In this document: piece by piece, positions 18,644 to 27,464 of the stretch
How the letters are laid out: each line of letters starts with the position of its first letter
How positions within the stretch are numbered: the stretch's first letter is position 1
NCBI RefSeq assembly: GCF_003992615.1
Contig: NZ_RZMY01000013.1
Coordinates: 226,238-290,237, forward strand
Length of the DNA: 64,000 nt
DNA from: Flagellimonas beolgyonensis
GTDB lineage: Bacteria; Bacteroidota; Bacteroidia; Flavobacteriales; Flavobacteriaceae
Direction: 5' to 3'
Notes under the pieces: generated by a model
Seen by the model: the letters and a program-made list of their open reading frames with translations, nothing else
What the model was told of the DNA's origin: nothing
The model's database searches: none
Translations under genes and position numbers: made by a program

Positions 18644-19417
18644 ATGAAAAATAAACTACCCCTTATACTCTTGATGGTGTTTACGGTAAGTGCTTTTGCC
18701 CAACGTAAAAGTGACCTGATTGCAGAGATCGATACGTTGAAGAGCAAAATTTCCTCAGTGGAACAAGAATTGGCCAAGGCCAAACGCGAAATCTCCTCGG
18801 CCAATGCACGGGCAGAATCCATGGAATCGGAGAATGCAAGTTTACGGGATGCCAATGCCACCCTTTTGAGCAACCTGGGCAATTTTTCAGAGCTTTCCAA
18901 ACAGAATTCCGAAAACGTGAACAAGGCCATGGCAGCCTTGGCACGCAAAGAAAAGCAGTTGAGTGGCATCAACGATATGATATCTGCCAACGACTCCACA
19001 GCTATTGTATCCTTGACCCGAATCAAGCAGACTTTGGGTGAAAATGCCAATGTAGGCGTTGGTGAAGGCATTATTTCCATTTCGAGTAGTTTGAGCAATC
19101 TTTTTGGCTCGGATACAGGAACCGAACTATCCGAAACTGGCAAGGCATGGTTGGCGAATGTGGCCAAAGTGATCAAGGGCAACCCCAATTTCAAGACTGA
19201 AGTGGAAGGGCTGAACATTACCGGAGAATTTGGTCCAACCTACGACCAAGCTGCTGCAGTGGCCAAAGAACTGGTCGGAGTATTGGAGATTCCATCGGAA
19301 CGTATCAGCATTGTGGCCAAGGACGGAAACTTCAAGGAAGGCATCAACATCAAATTGAGACCTGACTACAAAGGGTTTTATGCCAAGGCCAAGGAAAGCG
19401 CCAAGGCGGCTCAATAA
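18644..19417 (+). CDS. Coiled-coil OmpA-like paralogue with degenerate C-terminal domain
   Basis: A 257-residue exported protein (signal peptide LLMVFTVSAFAQ; no lipobox Cys) that parallels the OmpA lipoprotein at 10206-11078. It shares the coiled coil (about 20-110), a NATLLSNLGNFSEL segment matching NQELINNMGNLTTL, NDSTAIVSL before a hydrophobic beta segment, and KAWLANVAKVIKGNPNFKTEVEGLN matching EVLGKVAKVVNNKPDFEFMVEGHTD. The peptidoglycan-binding residues are gone: HTDN is replaced by NITGEF, and the NxxLSxxRA helix by TYDQAAAVAKEL. It is therefore probably a structural relative that no longer binds peptidoglycan. Soluble periplasmic; function unknown. Confidence 0.75.
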   Translation: MKNKLPLILLMVFTVSAFAQRKSDLIAEIDTLKSKISSVEQELAKAKREISSANARAESMESENASLRDANATLLSNLGNFSELSKQNSENVNKAMAALARKEKQLSGINDMISANDSTAIVSLTRIKQTLGENANVGVGEGIISISSSLSNLFGSDTGTELSETGKAWLANVAKVIKGNPNFKTEVEGLNITGEFGPTYDQAAAVAKELVGVLEIPSERISIVAKDGNFKEGINIKLRPDYKGFYAKAKESAKAAQ

Positions 19418-19493
19418 GAAATCCCGATGACATACTTTTTGGGAATTTGGTGCGTTGTAGGTTAAGTAAAATCAACAAAAACCAAACTATCCT

Positions 19494-20015
19494 ATGAGTG
19501 GAGATCAAATCCTTCAGCTTTTTGCCTATTTAATGCCTGCTGTGGTAACCGGAGCCGTAGCATTCTATTTTTTCCGATTGCACACCCGAAACGAGGACGG
19601 TCGTCGTCGTTTTCTATTGCACAAAGATTCCCAAAAGGAAACCTTACCGGTTCGTTTGCAAGCCTATGAGCGCATGGCCCTGTTCTTGGAGCGTATTGCC
19701 TTAAACAGCTTGGTGGTACGTGTGGCGCCAAAGAGCAAGAGCAAAAGCGATTATGAAAATTTGCTCATCAAGCAGATAGAGACCGAGTTTGAGCACAACC
19801 TATCGCAACAGATCTATATGTCCGATGAGTGTTGGAACATCATCAAAACGGCCAAAAATGCCACTATTCAGATAATCCGGTCCGCTGGGATGAGTGAAAC
19901 CGATTCCCCGGACAAACTTCGGGAAGACATCTTGAACCAGACCATGGAAAAACAGTCGCCTTCCAACACGGCCTTGGCCTATGTTAAAAAGGAAGTGAGC
20001 GAACTTTGGGATTGA
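19494..20015 (+). CDS. Conserved hypothetical membrane-anchored protein
   Basis: A 173-residue protein with one N-terminal membrane helix (about 8-27, ending FYFFRLH) and an arginine-rich junction (EDGRRRFLLHKD) that places the rest in the cytoplasm. The remainder is helical: LPVRLQAYERMALFLERIAL, then a charged segment ending with YVKKEVSELWD. I recognise this as a type common in flavobacteria but cannot name a function. Its TGA stop directly abuts the stop of the convergent patatin gene, so no intergenic sequence separates them. Confidence 0.65.
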   Translation: MSGDQILQLFAYLMPAVVTGAVAFYFFRLHTRNEDGRRRFLLHKDSQKETLPVRLQAYERMALFLERIALNSLVVRVAPKSKSKSDYENLLIKQIETEFEHNLSQQIYMSDECWNIIKTAKNATIQIIRSAGMSETDSPDKLREDILNQTMEKQSPSNTALAYVKKEVSELWD

Positions 20016-20930
20016 TCATTCCTGTAGTTCCGGACTGATCGGACTGGTTTCCTCATTTTTGTTCTTGGCATAGAGGTAACCCCTTTTCCACCACATCGTC
20101 ATTCGTTCTTTATTGAATATCAATGAGTTGGTCGTCAATACCGTTGGTGTGTAATAAAAGTTTATGATGGCGTCCCTTTGGTTGGCCACCAATTTTCCGA
20201 TTCGAATATTTTGGTTTTCAATGCGATCGAGCATAAATCCGAAAATGGTGGTAATCAAATCAAAAGGGTTTTTGGTAGACATCCTGTTCAGATGGTTCAC
20301 CTCGGTATGCAATACAACCACATCTACCTCGGTGGCCCCACGTTGTAGTGCCTCTTCAATCGGAACCAAACTGCCCAGTCCACCATCGGCATATTCACAT
20401 CCATTTTTTTTGGCCAAGCTCATAAAGGGCGTATAGTTGGAAGAAATCCAGATCCAATCACAAAATTCCTCGTAGGTGCAATCGTTGATGGATTTGTACT
20501 CCACTTGGTTGAGGGAAAGGTTGGAAACCGTGACTACCACATCGGTATCGCTTTCTTTCAACTCCTCAAATTCTTCAATGGTAATGGATTCACGGATCAG
20601 TTTACGGAGGTTTTCACTTTCACCAAAAGTCTTTTTCCCTCGAATGAAGTTTTTCACCACGTTCCAGTGATTGATGGCGATAATCTCGACGCCGTGTTTT
20701 TTCTTGATAATGAATGGGCAATTGTTGAAAATGCTTTCCTGGTTGACGGAAGAATAGATTTCCTTGATCTTGTCCAATTTGTTCAATGCCAAATGGGAAA
20801 TCAACAGACTACCAGTAGAAGTGCCCACAAACAGGTCGTACTTGTGTTGGGCGCCCTCTATCAAAAACTGCGCAACGCCACCTGCAAAAGCACCCTTACT
20901 GCCTCCACCTGAAATCACCAATGCCCTCAT
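20016..20930 (-). CDS. Patatin-like phospholipase
   Basis: A 304-residue Ser-Asp dyad lipid acyl hydrolase. Seen: the oxyanion glycine stretch ISGGGSKGAFAGG (about 6-18), the nucleophile GTSTG (about 37-41), and DGGLG (Asp about 184) as the dyad acid. It has no signal peptide or membrane helix; patatins of this size act on inner-membrane lipids from the cytosol. Its start overlaps the end of the upstream M1 peptidase by 4 bases (ATGA), so the two are translationally coupled. A link between aminopeptidase and lipase activity is not obvious. Confidence 0.9.
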   Translation of the reverse strand: MRALVISGGGSKGAFAGGVAQFLIEGAQHKYDLFVGTSTGSLLISHLALNKLDKIKEIYSSVNQESIFNNCPFIIKKKHGVEIIAINHWNVVKNFIRGKKTFGESENLRKLIRESITIEEFEELKESDTDVVVTVSNLSLNQVEYKSINDCTYEEFCDWIWISSNYTPFMSLAKKNGCEYADGGLGSLVPIEEALQRGATEVDVVVLHTEVNHLNRMSTKNPFDLITTIFGFMLDRIENQNIRIGKLVANQRDAIINFYYTPTVLTTNSLIFNKERMTMWWKRGYLYAKNKNEETSPISPELQE

Positions 20931-23014
20931 TCGCCCAATTTTTCGTCCAAAAATAGCCTTTCTGCCTCATTTAAGGTTGGATATAGTGACCGTATTCGTA
21001 CCAGACCATTCTCGTTGGCCAAATACGTGTTCAAAATAGAGCGGGCGGATTTTTTAAAATGCCATACATGGTGGTCACAAGCATCGATAAGATTCTTTAA
21101 TGCATCATCGCTGAACCCGCCAATACTTTGCAAATATTGAAAGGCCATCAACCGGGTCTCAAAATGATGTTCCGGACCTGTATATCCATTGAGTTCGCCG
21201 TAATAATCTGCACTTTTTTCGGGATGATATTCGGGTGTCACCAAGGCCAAGGCCAGCCATAGCAATCGAAGATTTTTATTGGGAAAGCCTATCAAACCAT
21301 TCGTTTGATCAAGATATTGGGTTCTATTTGCCGGAAAAGCCGACCACAATTTGAAAAGGGCCGCTTCTTGGGTGGTATAACTCGCATCGGCCAGAAGTCC
21401 TTCCATTTCGTTTTTCAATTCTTGAGGAAACTGCTCCAAAACCAACGCGACGGCCTGCCGTTCCTTTACCCCACCAACTTCCAAAATCTCCTTCAAAAAA
21501 TCATTGGAAAATTGGGCGCCATGGTCCAAAATCAAATTGGATTTGAGTTGTGTTACAGCTAACGTTGCCCAAATTGGCCGAAGAATGGCCTCCGCATTTT
21601 CCGATTGATTGCCTATCTTTTGGGTAAGTTCAAAATAGTGTTTGATGGAGGGTTCCACTTTCGATAAATAGGTTTGTACCGCTTCCATTGGAAAATCCTC
21701 TTCATGTAACCAAGTTGATTCAAACTGGGACAGATCCATCCCGGAAACCTGTTCAATTTCTGCTATAAAATCAGGAATGGTCACATTTTGGTAGGCATGT
21801 TTCTTCAAATAATTTTGGATAGCTTGCTTAAAAAAAACATCGCCTACCTTATCACGGAGCATCACCAAGGCCCATGCACCTTTTTCATAAAAGGTAAGAC
21901 TCCCCGCCCCTGGGTTTTGCAAGGCTTCACCCTGCCCCTCTTCCGATAGGTTTTGGAGCGCTTTTGCCGTTTCCAACAGATGCCAATGGAAATGGGCATC
22001 ACCAAAAATGTCCTTTTCGGCCAAATAAGCATAATAAGTCGCAAAACCCTCGTGCAACCAGTGGTGCTCACTGCTCGTCTCCGTGACCAAATCCCCAAAC
22101 CAATGATGGGCCAGTTCGTGGGCGTTTACATTCACATAATTTTTATCCACAAAAGCAGTGGAATCAATCACGTATTGATTGGAAAAAATGGTACAGGTGG
22201 TATTTTCCATGCCGGCGTACAAAAAATCCTGAACGGGCACTTGTTTGTAATTCTGCCACGGATAGGGAACCCCGATTTCCTTTTCCAAAAAGTCGAAAAT
22301 GTGTTGGGTGTAACGATACGTGGGCTCCACTTTTAAGCTGTCCTTGGGCTCGTAATATAGTTCAATCGGGACTCCGGAAGAAGATTTGATGGTTTTCTTT
22401 TCAAAATTACCGATGGCAAATCCCACCAGATAACTGCTCATGGGTTTTTTCATGTCAAACATCCAAGTGTGTTTGTCATTCCAATTTTCACCACCATTAA
22501 ATAATTTTCCGTTGGCAATAACCGCTAAATCTCTCCTAACAGTAATTCCCAAATCAAACTCCACTTTCTCGGTCATGTCTTCCAAACTGGGCAACCAATG
22601 GCTGGTATATTTACCCTGACCTTGGGTCCAAATCTGTTCATTCCCATCTACACTATCCTCCCATCCCAAAAAATACACAGTCTGTTTTGGATGGGCGGTG
22701 TAACTTACAATCAGCTGATGGGAAGCGTTCTTTTTAAAATCATAGTGAACAATTATTTTATTCCCTGTATTCTCGAATGGTACTGAAACCCCATCAAGTT
22801 CAACCTTGGAAAAGGACATGTTGTGTGCATCCAAAAAAAGGGAATCTACTGACTGAAGTACCTTAAATTCATACGTTACAGCACCCTCAATTGTTTTTTC
22901 CTCGGTAATCGGGTTGACAAAAACGTTGGCATGGACAAAATCCACCTTGTCCTGAACCTGGGCGCTCAGGCATTGCACAATTAGGTAAAAAATAAGAATC
23001 GGGGTCAGCTTCAT
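20927..23014 (-). CDS. M1 family metallo-aminopeptidase
   Basis: A 695-residue zinc aminopeptidase, exported (signal peptide FYLIVQCLSAQ). The active-site set is complete: YAGMENTTC (exopeptidase motif, about 265-273), HELAHHWFG (zinc site, about 299-307) and WLHEGFATYY, whose Glu about 20 residues later is the third zinc ligand; a later YEKGAWAL provides the catalytic-tyrosine region. The C-terminal ~200 residues form the helical ERAP1-like domain. This active enzyme gives a local contrast for the zinc-less relative at 1735-4569. It is transcribed divergently from recG with 46 bases between and coupled to the patatin gene downstream. Confidence 0.93.
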   Translation of the reverse strand: MKLTPILIFYLIVQCLSAQVQDKVDFVHANVFVNPITEEKTIEGAVTYEFKVLQSVDSLFLDAHNMSFSKVELDGVSVPFENTGNKIIVHYDFKKNASHQLIVSYTAHPKQTVYFLGWEDSVDGNEQIWTQGQGKYTSHWLPSLEDMTEKVEFDLGITVRRDLAVIANGKLFNGGENWNDKHTWMFDMKKPMSSYLVGFAIGNFEKKTIKSSSGVPIELYYEPKDSLKVEPTYRYTQHIFDFLEKEIGVPYPWQNYKQVPVQDFLYAGMENTTCTIFSNQYVIDSTAFVDKNYVNVNAHELAHHWFGDLVTETSSEHHWLHEGFATYYAYLAEKDIFGDAHFHWHLLETAKALQNLSEEGQGEALQNPGAGSLTFYEKGAWALVMLRDKVGDVFFKQAIQNYLKKHAYQNVTIPDFIAEIEQVSGMDLSQFESTWLHEEDFPMEAVQTYLSKVEPSIKHYFELTQKIGNQSENAEAILRPIWATLAVTQLKSNLILDHGAQFSNDFLKEILEVGGVKERQAVALVLEQFPQELKNEMEGLLADASYTTQEAALFKLWSAFPANRTQYLDQTNGLIGFPNKNLRLLWLALALVTPEYHPEKSADYYGELNGYTGPEHHFETRLMAFQYLQSIGGFSDDALKNLIDACDHHVWHFKKSARSILNTYLANENGLVRIRSLYPTLNEAERLFLDEKLGE

Positions 23015-23060
23015 ACCATCATCATATCAAAAGTCCTTCCAAATTACATATTTTAGTTTG

Positions 23061-25166
23061 ATGAATCCCAATTTTCTGCAAACTCCCTTAGCGTATTTAA
23101 AAGGTGTCGGCCCCAACCGGGCAGAGACCTTAAAGTCGGAACTGGGCCTGGAAACCTTTCGGGATTTGCTCCATTTGTTCCCCAATCGCTACTTGGACCG
23201 CACCAGCTATTACAAGGTCAACCAATTGCAGCCCAGTGGGGCCGATGTGCAAGTGGTGGGCAAGATCATACACATTAAAACCGTGGAACAAAAACGGGGT
23301 AAACGCTTGGTGGCCACTTTTGTGGATGAAACCGGGCAAATGGAACTGGTATGGTTCCGGGGCCACAAATGGATCAAGGAAAGTTTACAAATCAATGAAC
23401 CCTACGTGGTGTTCGGTCGGGTCTCCAAATACGGGAGCGTTTTTTCAATGCCCCACCCCGATATGGAATTGCTGAGCAAGCACCAACAAGGTTTAAAAAT
23501 AGCCATGCAGCCGATCTACCCCTCCACCGAAAAATTGGTGAACAAAGGAATAACCAACCGCGTGGTAAGCCAAATGCTGCAGCAGTTGCTTTTGGAATCC
23601 GGGGGGCAGTTTGCCGAATCTTTGCCCCAATCAATTTTGGAGGAACTGCGCTTGATCTCAAAAAGTGATGCGCTGTTGAACATCCATTTCCCCAAAAATC
23701 AAGAATTGTTGGCCAAGGCCCAGTTTCGGTTGAAGTTTGAGGAGCTCTTCTTTGTGCAGATGCAATTGATCTCCAAAAAAATGCTGCGCAAACAAAAGAT
23801 CAAAGGGCTTCCGTTCGAAAATGTTGGGGAGAAATTCACCGATTTTTTTGCAAACCATCTGCCATTTGAACTGACCGATGCCCAAAAGCGGGTAATCAAG
23901 GAAATCCGTAACGATTTGGGGAGCAATGCACAAATGAACCGACTTTTGCAAGGAGATGTGGGTTCCGGAAAGACCATCGTGGCGTTGATGTGCATGCTCT
24001 TGGCCATAGACAATGGGTTTCAGGCTTGTTTGATGGCACCTACGGAAATTTTGGCAACCCAACATTACAATGGTTTGAAAGAACTCCTAGTGCATATGGA
24101 TGTCAAGATAGCTCTGTTGACAGGCTCTACAAAAAAATCCGAGCGAACCTTGCTCCATAATCAATTGGAAAATGGCAATCTTAACATTTTGGTGGGCACC
24201 CATGCTGTTTTGGAGGATAAGGTCCAGTTCAAAAACTTGGGATTGGCCATTGTGGACGAACAGCATCGATTTGGGGTGGCACAACGGTCTAAATTGTGGC
24301 GTAAAAATGAAACCCCTCCCCACATATTGGTGATGACGGCAACCCCTATTCCCCGAACCTTGGCCATGAGTCTGTATGGCGATCTGGATGTCTCGGTGAT
24401 TGATGAGCTCCCACCTGGTCGTAAACCAGTAAAAACGGTACATCGATTCGATAGCAATCGGTTGAAAGTTTTCCGGTTCATCAAAGATGAAATCAAAAAA
24501 GGCAGACAGATTTACATTGTCTACCCCTTGATCCAAGAGTCGGAAGCCATGGATTACAAAGACCTGATGGACGGTTATGAAAGTATTGCCCGTGATTTCC
24601 CCCAACCGGAATACCAAATTTCCATTGTACACGGCAAAATGAAACCAACCGACAAGGATTACGAAATGGAACGGTTCTTAAAAGGTGAAACCCAGATCAT
24701 GGTAGCCACCACCGTAATTGAGGTAGGCGTGAACGTGCCCAATGCCTCAGTAATGATCATTGAAAGTGCAGAACGCTTCGGACTCTCCCAATTGCACCAG
24801 TTACGCGGCCGTGTGGGTCGCGGTGCAGAGCAGAGTTATTGCATATTGATGACAGGGCATAAACTATCCGATGACGCCAAAACCCGATTACAGACCATGA
24901 CGGGCACCAACGATGGTTTTGAAATAGCCGAAGTAGATCTGAAACTCCGCGGCCCTGGCGATTTGATGGGTACCCAACAAAGCGGTATGCTGAACCTAAA
25001 AATCGCCGATATTGTTAAGGACAATCAAATCCTGAAAACAGCCCGTTACCACGCCATTCAATTGTTGAAAAACGACCCAAGACTTGAAAAAACCAAAAAT
25101 AGACCCGTACTCAACGCCTATTCCAAAATGATGGCCAACAAGACCATTTGGAATTATATTAGTTGA
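23061..25166 (+). CDS. recG: ATP-dependent DNA helicase RecG
   Basis: A branch-migration helicase that rescues stalled forks. The product is 701 residues from ATG 23061 (the preceding TTG is less likely). Domains: an N-terminal wedge/OB domain (about 1-150) with the LKGVGPNRAETL helix-hairpin start, helicase Walker A QGDVGSGKTIVAL (about 297-309), DEQH box VDEQHRFGVAQR (about 400), TATPIPRTLAMS, and the C-terminal motor with IMVATTVIEVGVNVPNA and LHQLRGRVGRG. Length and motif order are normal. The plus-strand gap after it (25167-25351) holds the leuC promoter region. Confidence 0.96.
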   Translation: MNPNFLQTPLAYLKGVGPNRAETLKSELGLETFRDLLHLFPNRYLDRTSYYKVNQLQPSGADVQVVGKIIHIKTVEQKRGKRLVATFVDETGQMELVWFRGHKWIKESLQINEPYVVFGRVSKYGSVFSMPHPDMELLSKHQQGLKIAMQPIYPSTEKLVNKGITNRVVSQMLQQLLLESGGQFAESLPQSILEELRLISKSDALLNIHFPKNQELLAKAQFRLKFEELFFVQMQLISKKMLRKQKIKGLPFENVGEKFTDFFANHLPFELTDAQKRVIKEIRNDLGSNAQMNRLLQGDVGSGKTIVALMCMLLAIDNGFQACLMAPTEILATQHYNGLKELLVHMDVKIALLTGSTKKSERTLLHNQLENGNLNILVGTHAVLEDKVQFKNLGLAIVDEQHRFGVAQRSKLWRKNETPPHILVMTATPIPRTLAMSLYGDLDVSVIDELPPGRKPVKTVHRFDSNRLKVFRFIKDEIKKGRQIYIVYPLIQESEAMDYKDLMDGYESIARDFPQPEYQISIVHGKMKPTDKDYEMERFLKGETQIMVATTVIEVGVNVPNASVMIIESAERFGLSQLHQLRGRVGRGAEQSYCILMTGHKLSDDAKTRLQTMTGTNDGFEIAEVDLKLRGPGDLMGTQQSGMLNLKIADIVKDNQILKTARYHAIQLLKNDPRLEKTKNRPVLNAYSKMMANKTIWNYIS

Positions 25167-25259
25167 TTTGAATTCTGATTTTATGGAACTACATTGTCTT
25201 TGTGATATTTTGAAAATCAGATGATAATATTTGTTGTCTATCTGAATTTTGAATTAAAA

Positions 25260-25306
25260 TAACGGTTGAACATCGTAATTTTAGCGTATATCGATTAACG
25301 GTTGAA
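25260..25306. repeat. Paired direct repeat upstream of leuC
   Basis: TAACGGTTGAA occurs at 25260-25270 and exactly again at 25296-25306, 36 bases apart and just upstream of the predicted leuC -7 box. The spacing is a little over three helical turns. It could be a regulator site or a duplicated promoter region; not recognised. Confidence 0.5.
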
Positions 25307-25317
25307 AATTCAAATTT

Positions 25318-25325
25318 TAACTTTG
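25318..25325 (+). promoter_or_regulatory. Putative -7 element of the leuCD-leuB operon
   Basis: TAACTTTG is an exact TAnnTTTG match 26 bases before the leuC ATG. A TTG lies 13 bases upstream, shorter than the usual ~20-base spacing, so the -33 part is unclear. Confidence 0.4.
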
Positions 25326-25351
25326 TTAGCTTACAAATTATCGACGATACC

Positions 25352-26761
25352 ATGAGCAAGACACTATTTGATAAAGTCTGGGATTCCCATGTAGTAAAAC
25401 ATATTGAAAACGGCCCCGATGTATTGTTCATCGACAGGCATTTGGTCCACGAAGTCACTAGTCCTGTGGCTTTTCTGGGGTTGAAGAATAGGGGCATCAA
25501 AGTTTTGTATCCCGAACGCACCTTTGCGACCGCAGATCACAACACCCCAACCCGTAACCAACATTTACCGGTCAAGGATCCATTGTCTGCAAACCAATTA
25601 CGGGCCTTGGAAGAAAATGCAAAGGCCCACAACATACCCTATTGGGGTCTTGGACATGAGAAAAACGGAATTGTGCACGTTATCGGCCCTGAGAACGGAA
25701 TTACCGTGCCCGGTGCCACTATTGTCTGTGGTGATTCACATACATCCACTCACGGAGCGTTTGGTGCCATCGCGTTTGGTATCGGTACCAGCGAGGTGGA
25801 AATGGTATTGTCCACCCAATGCATCATGCAGCCGAAACCGAAAAAAATGCGCATCAACATTAATGGAACCCTGAGCAAAGCAGTTACGCCAAAAGACGTA
25901 GCGCTTTTCATCATTTCCAAATTGACCACATCGGGCGCCACAGGTTATTTTGTGGAATATGCTGGGGATGTGTTCCAAAACATGTCCATGGAAGGGCGAA
26001 TGACCGTTTGTAACCTGAGTATTGAAATGGGAGCACGTGGTGGAATGATCGCCCCGGACGAGACTACCTTCAATTACATCAAAGGGCGCGAATATGCACC
26101 AAAAGGAGCGGATTGGGACAAAGCAATGACCTATTGGGAAACATTGTACACCGATGCAGATGCCATTTTTGACAAAGAATTGACGTTTGAAGCCAGTGAG
26201 ATCGAACCTATGATCACTTACGGAACCAATCCAGGGATGGGTATGGGTATCAAAAATGACATTCCATTGGCCGAAGCTGTGGAAGGTGGTGTGGCAACCT
26301 ATAAAAAATCGTTGGAGTACATGGCGTTCAATGAAGGTGAGGCCATGATCGGCAAACCTATCGATTTTGTATTCTTGGGCAGCTGTACCAACGGTCGAAT
26401 CGAGGATTTCAGGGCTTTTGCCTCTATCGTAAAAGGACGTAAAAAAGCTGACAACGTCACCGCTTGGTTGGTGCCTGGATCACACAAGGTGGAAGCGGCC
26501 ATCAAAGAAGAAGGCATTTTGGATATATTGACCGATGCTGGTTTTGAATTGCGGGAACCTGGCTGTTCTGCCTGTTTGGCCATGAATGATGATAAAATCC
26601 CTGCCGGGAAATATGCAGTGAGCACCTCCAACCGGAACTTTGAAGGAAGGCAAGGTCCCGGAGCCCGAACCCTATTGGCAAGCCCATTGGTGGCGGCCGC
26701 CGCAGCTGTAACCGGAAAGGTGACCGATCCAAGGGAATTGATGGAAGAAATCTACGCGTAA
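25352..26761 (+). CDS. leuC: 3-isopropylmalate dehydratase large subunit
   Basis: Aconitase-family [4Fe-4S] enzyme that, with LeuD, isomerises 2- to 3-isopropylmalate in leucine synthesis (or citramalate to 3-methylmalate). 469 residues, the standard LeuC length. Cluster cysteines are visible in FLGSCTNGR (about 347) and [11 protein letters not shown] (about 407 and 410). Other family stretches: [24 protein letters not shown] (about 130) and [12 protein letters not shown] near the end. First gene of leuC-leuD-IPMS-leuB. A 79-base gap to leuD carries a hairpin element. Confidence 0.97.
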   Translation: MSKTLFDKVWDSHVVKHIENGPDVLFIDRHLVHEVTSPVAFLGLKNRGIKVLYPERTFATADHNTPTRNQHLPVKDPLSANQLRALEENAKAHNIPYWGLGHEKNGIVHVIGPENGITVPGATIVCGDSHTSTHGAFGAIAFGIGTSEVEMVLSTQCIMQPKPKKMRININGTLSKAVTPKDVALFIISKLTTSGATGYFVEYAGDVFQNMSMEGRMTVCNLSIEMGARGGMIAPDETTFNYIKGREYAPKGADWDKAMTYWETLYTDADAIFDKELTFEASEIEPMITYGTNPGMGMGIKNDIPLAEAVEGGVATYKKSLEYMAFNEGEAMIGKPIDFVFLGSCTNGRIEDFRAFASIVKGRKKADNVTAWLVPGSHKVEAAIKEEGILDILTDAGFELREPGCSACLAMNDDKIPAGKYAVSTSNRNFEGRQGPGARTLLASPLVAAAAAVTGKVTDPRELMEEIYA

Positions 26762-26840
26762 CAATAAACAATGACCAGTGAACAATTAGCAATAAAACCC
26801 ATTGTTAATTGAACATTGATAACTGATAATTGAAAGAAAA
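26762..26840. repeat. AT-rich hairpin-containing element between leuC and leuD
   Basis: A low-complexity stretch built of AACAATG/AATTAAC/TTGATAACTG units. It contains an 11-bp inverted repeat with one G-T pair (26783-26793 and 26801-26811, 7-base loop). It resembles short dispersed intergenic elements I associate with Flavobacteriaceae genomes. It does not look like a terminator (no T-run). Confidence 0.45.
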
Positions 26841-27437
26841 ATGGCATACGATAAATTCAACATACTAAAGAGCAGTGCGGTACCCATGCCCATAGAAAAT
26901 GTGGATACCGACCAAATTATACCAGCCCGATTTTTAAAGGCTACCGAACGAAAAGGCTTTGGCGACAACTTGTTCAGGGATTGGCGATACAATACGGATG
27001 GTACTCCCAAAGAGCATTTTGTGTTGAACAATCCTATCTACAGCGGAAAAATCCTTGTGGGGGGCAAAAATTTTGGCTCTGGATCATCCAGGGAACATGC
27101 CGCTTGGGCGGTTTATGATTATGGTTTCCGATGTGTGGTGTCGAGTTTCTTTGCGGATATCTTCCGTAACAACTGTTTAAATGTGGGCGTTTTGCCCGTT
27201 CAGGTGACTCCAGAATTTTTGGACCAAATATTCAAGGCCATCGAAGCTGACCCGAAAACGAAATTGGAAGTAAATCTTCCACAGCAATCCATTACCATTC
27301 TAGCTACCGGTGAAAGTGAAAATTTTGACATCAACGGTTATAAAAAGCAGAACATGTTGAACGGGTTTGATGATATCGACTATTTGTTGAACATCAAAGA
27401 AGGAATCCAAAAGTTTGCGGAGAACACACCGTTGTAA
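26841..27437 (+). CDS. leuD: 3-isopropylmalate dehydratase small subunit
   Basis: The swivel-domain partner of LeuC; 198 residues, as expected. Signature features: MPIENVDTDQIIPARFLK (about 15-32), GKNFGSGSSREHAAWAVYDYGF (substrate-loop region, about 75-96), and SSFFADIFRNNCLNVGVLPV. Cytosolic heterodimer subunit. It lies between leuC and the isopropylmalate/citramalate-synthase-type gene and should be co-transcribed. Confidence 0.97.
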   Translation: MAYDKFNILKSSAVPMPIENVDTDQIIPARFLKATERKGFGDNLFRDWRYNTDGTPKEHFVLNNPIYSGKILVGGKNFGSGSSREHAAWAVYDYGFRCVVSSFFADIFRNNCLNVGVLPVQVTPEFLDQIFKAIEADPKTKLEVNLPQQSITILATGESENFDINGYKKQNMLNGFDDIDYLLNIKEGIQKFAENTPL

Positions 27438-27464
27438 TCTTTTTTTAGCAGCACTATATCCTAA

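Noticed and set aside
25174-25221. 9-base inverted repeat TCTGATTTT...AAAATCAGA after recG
   Set aside because: A 30-base loop and AT-rich arms; not convincing as a terminator or regulatory hairpin.
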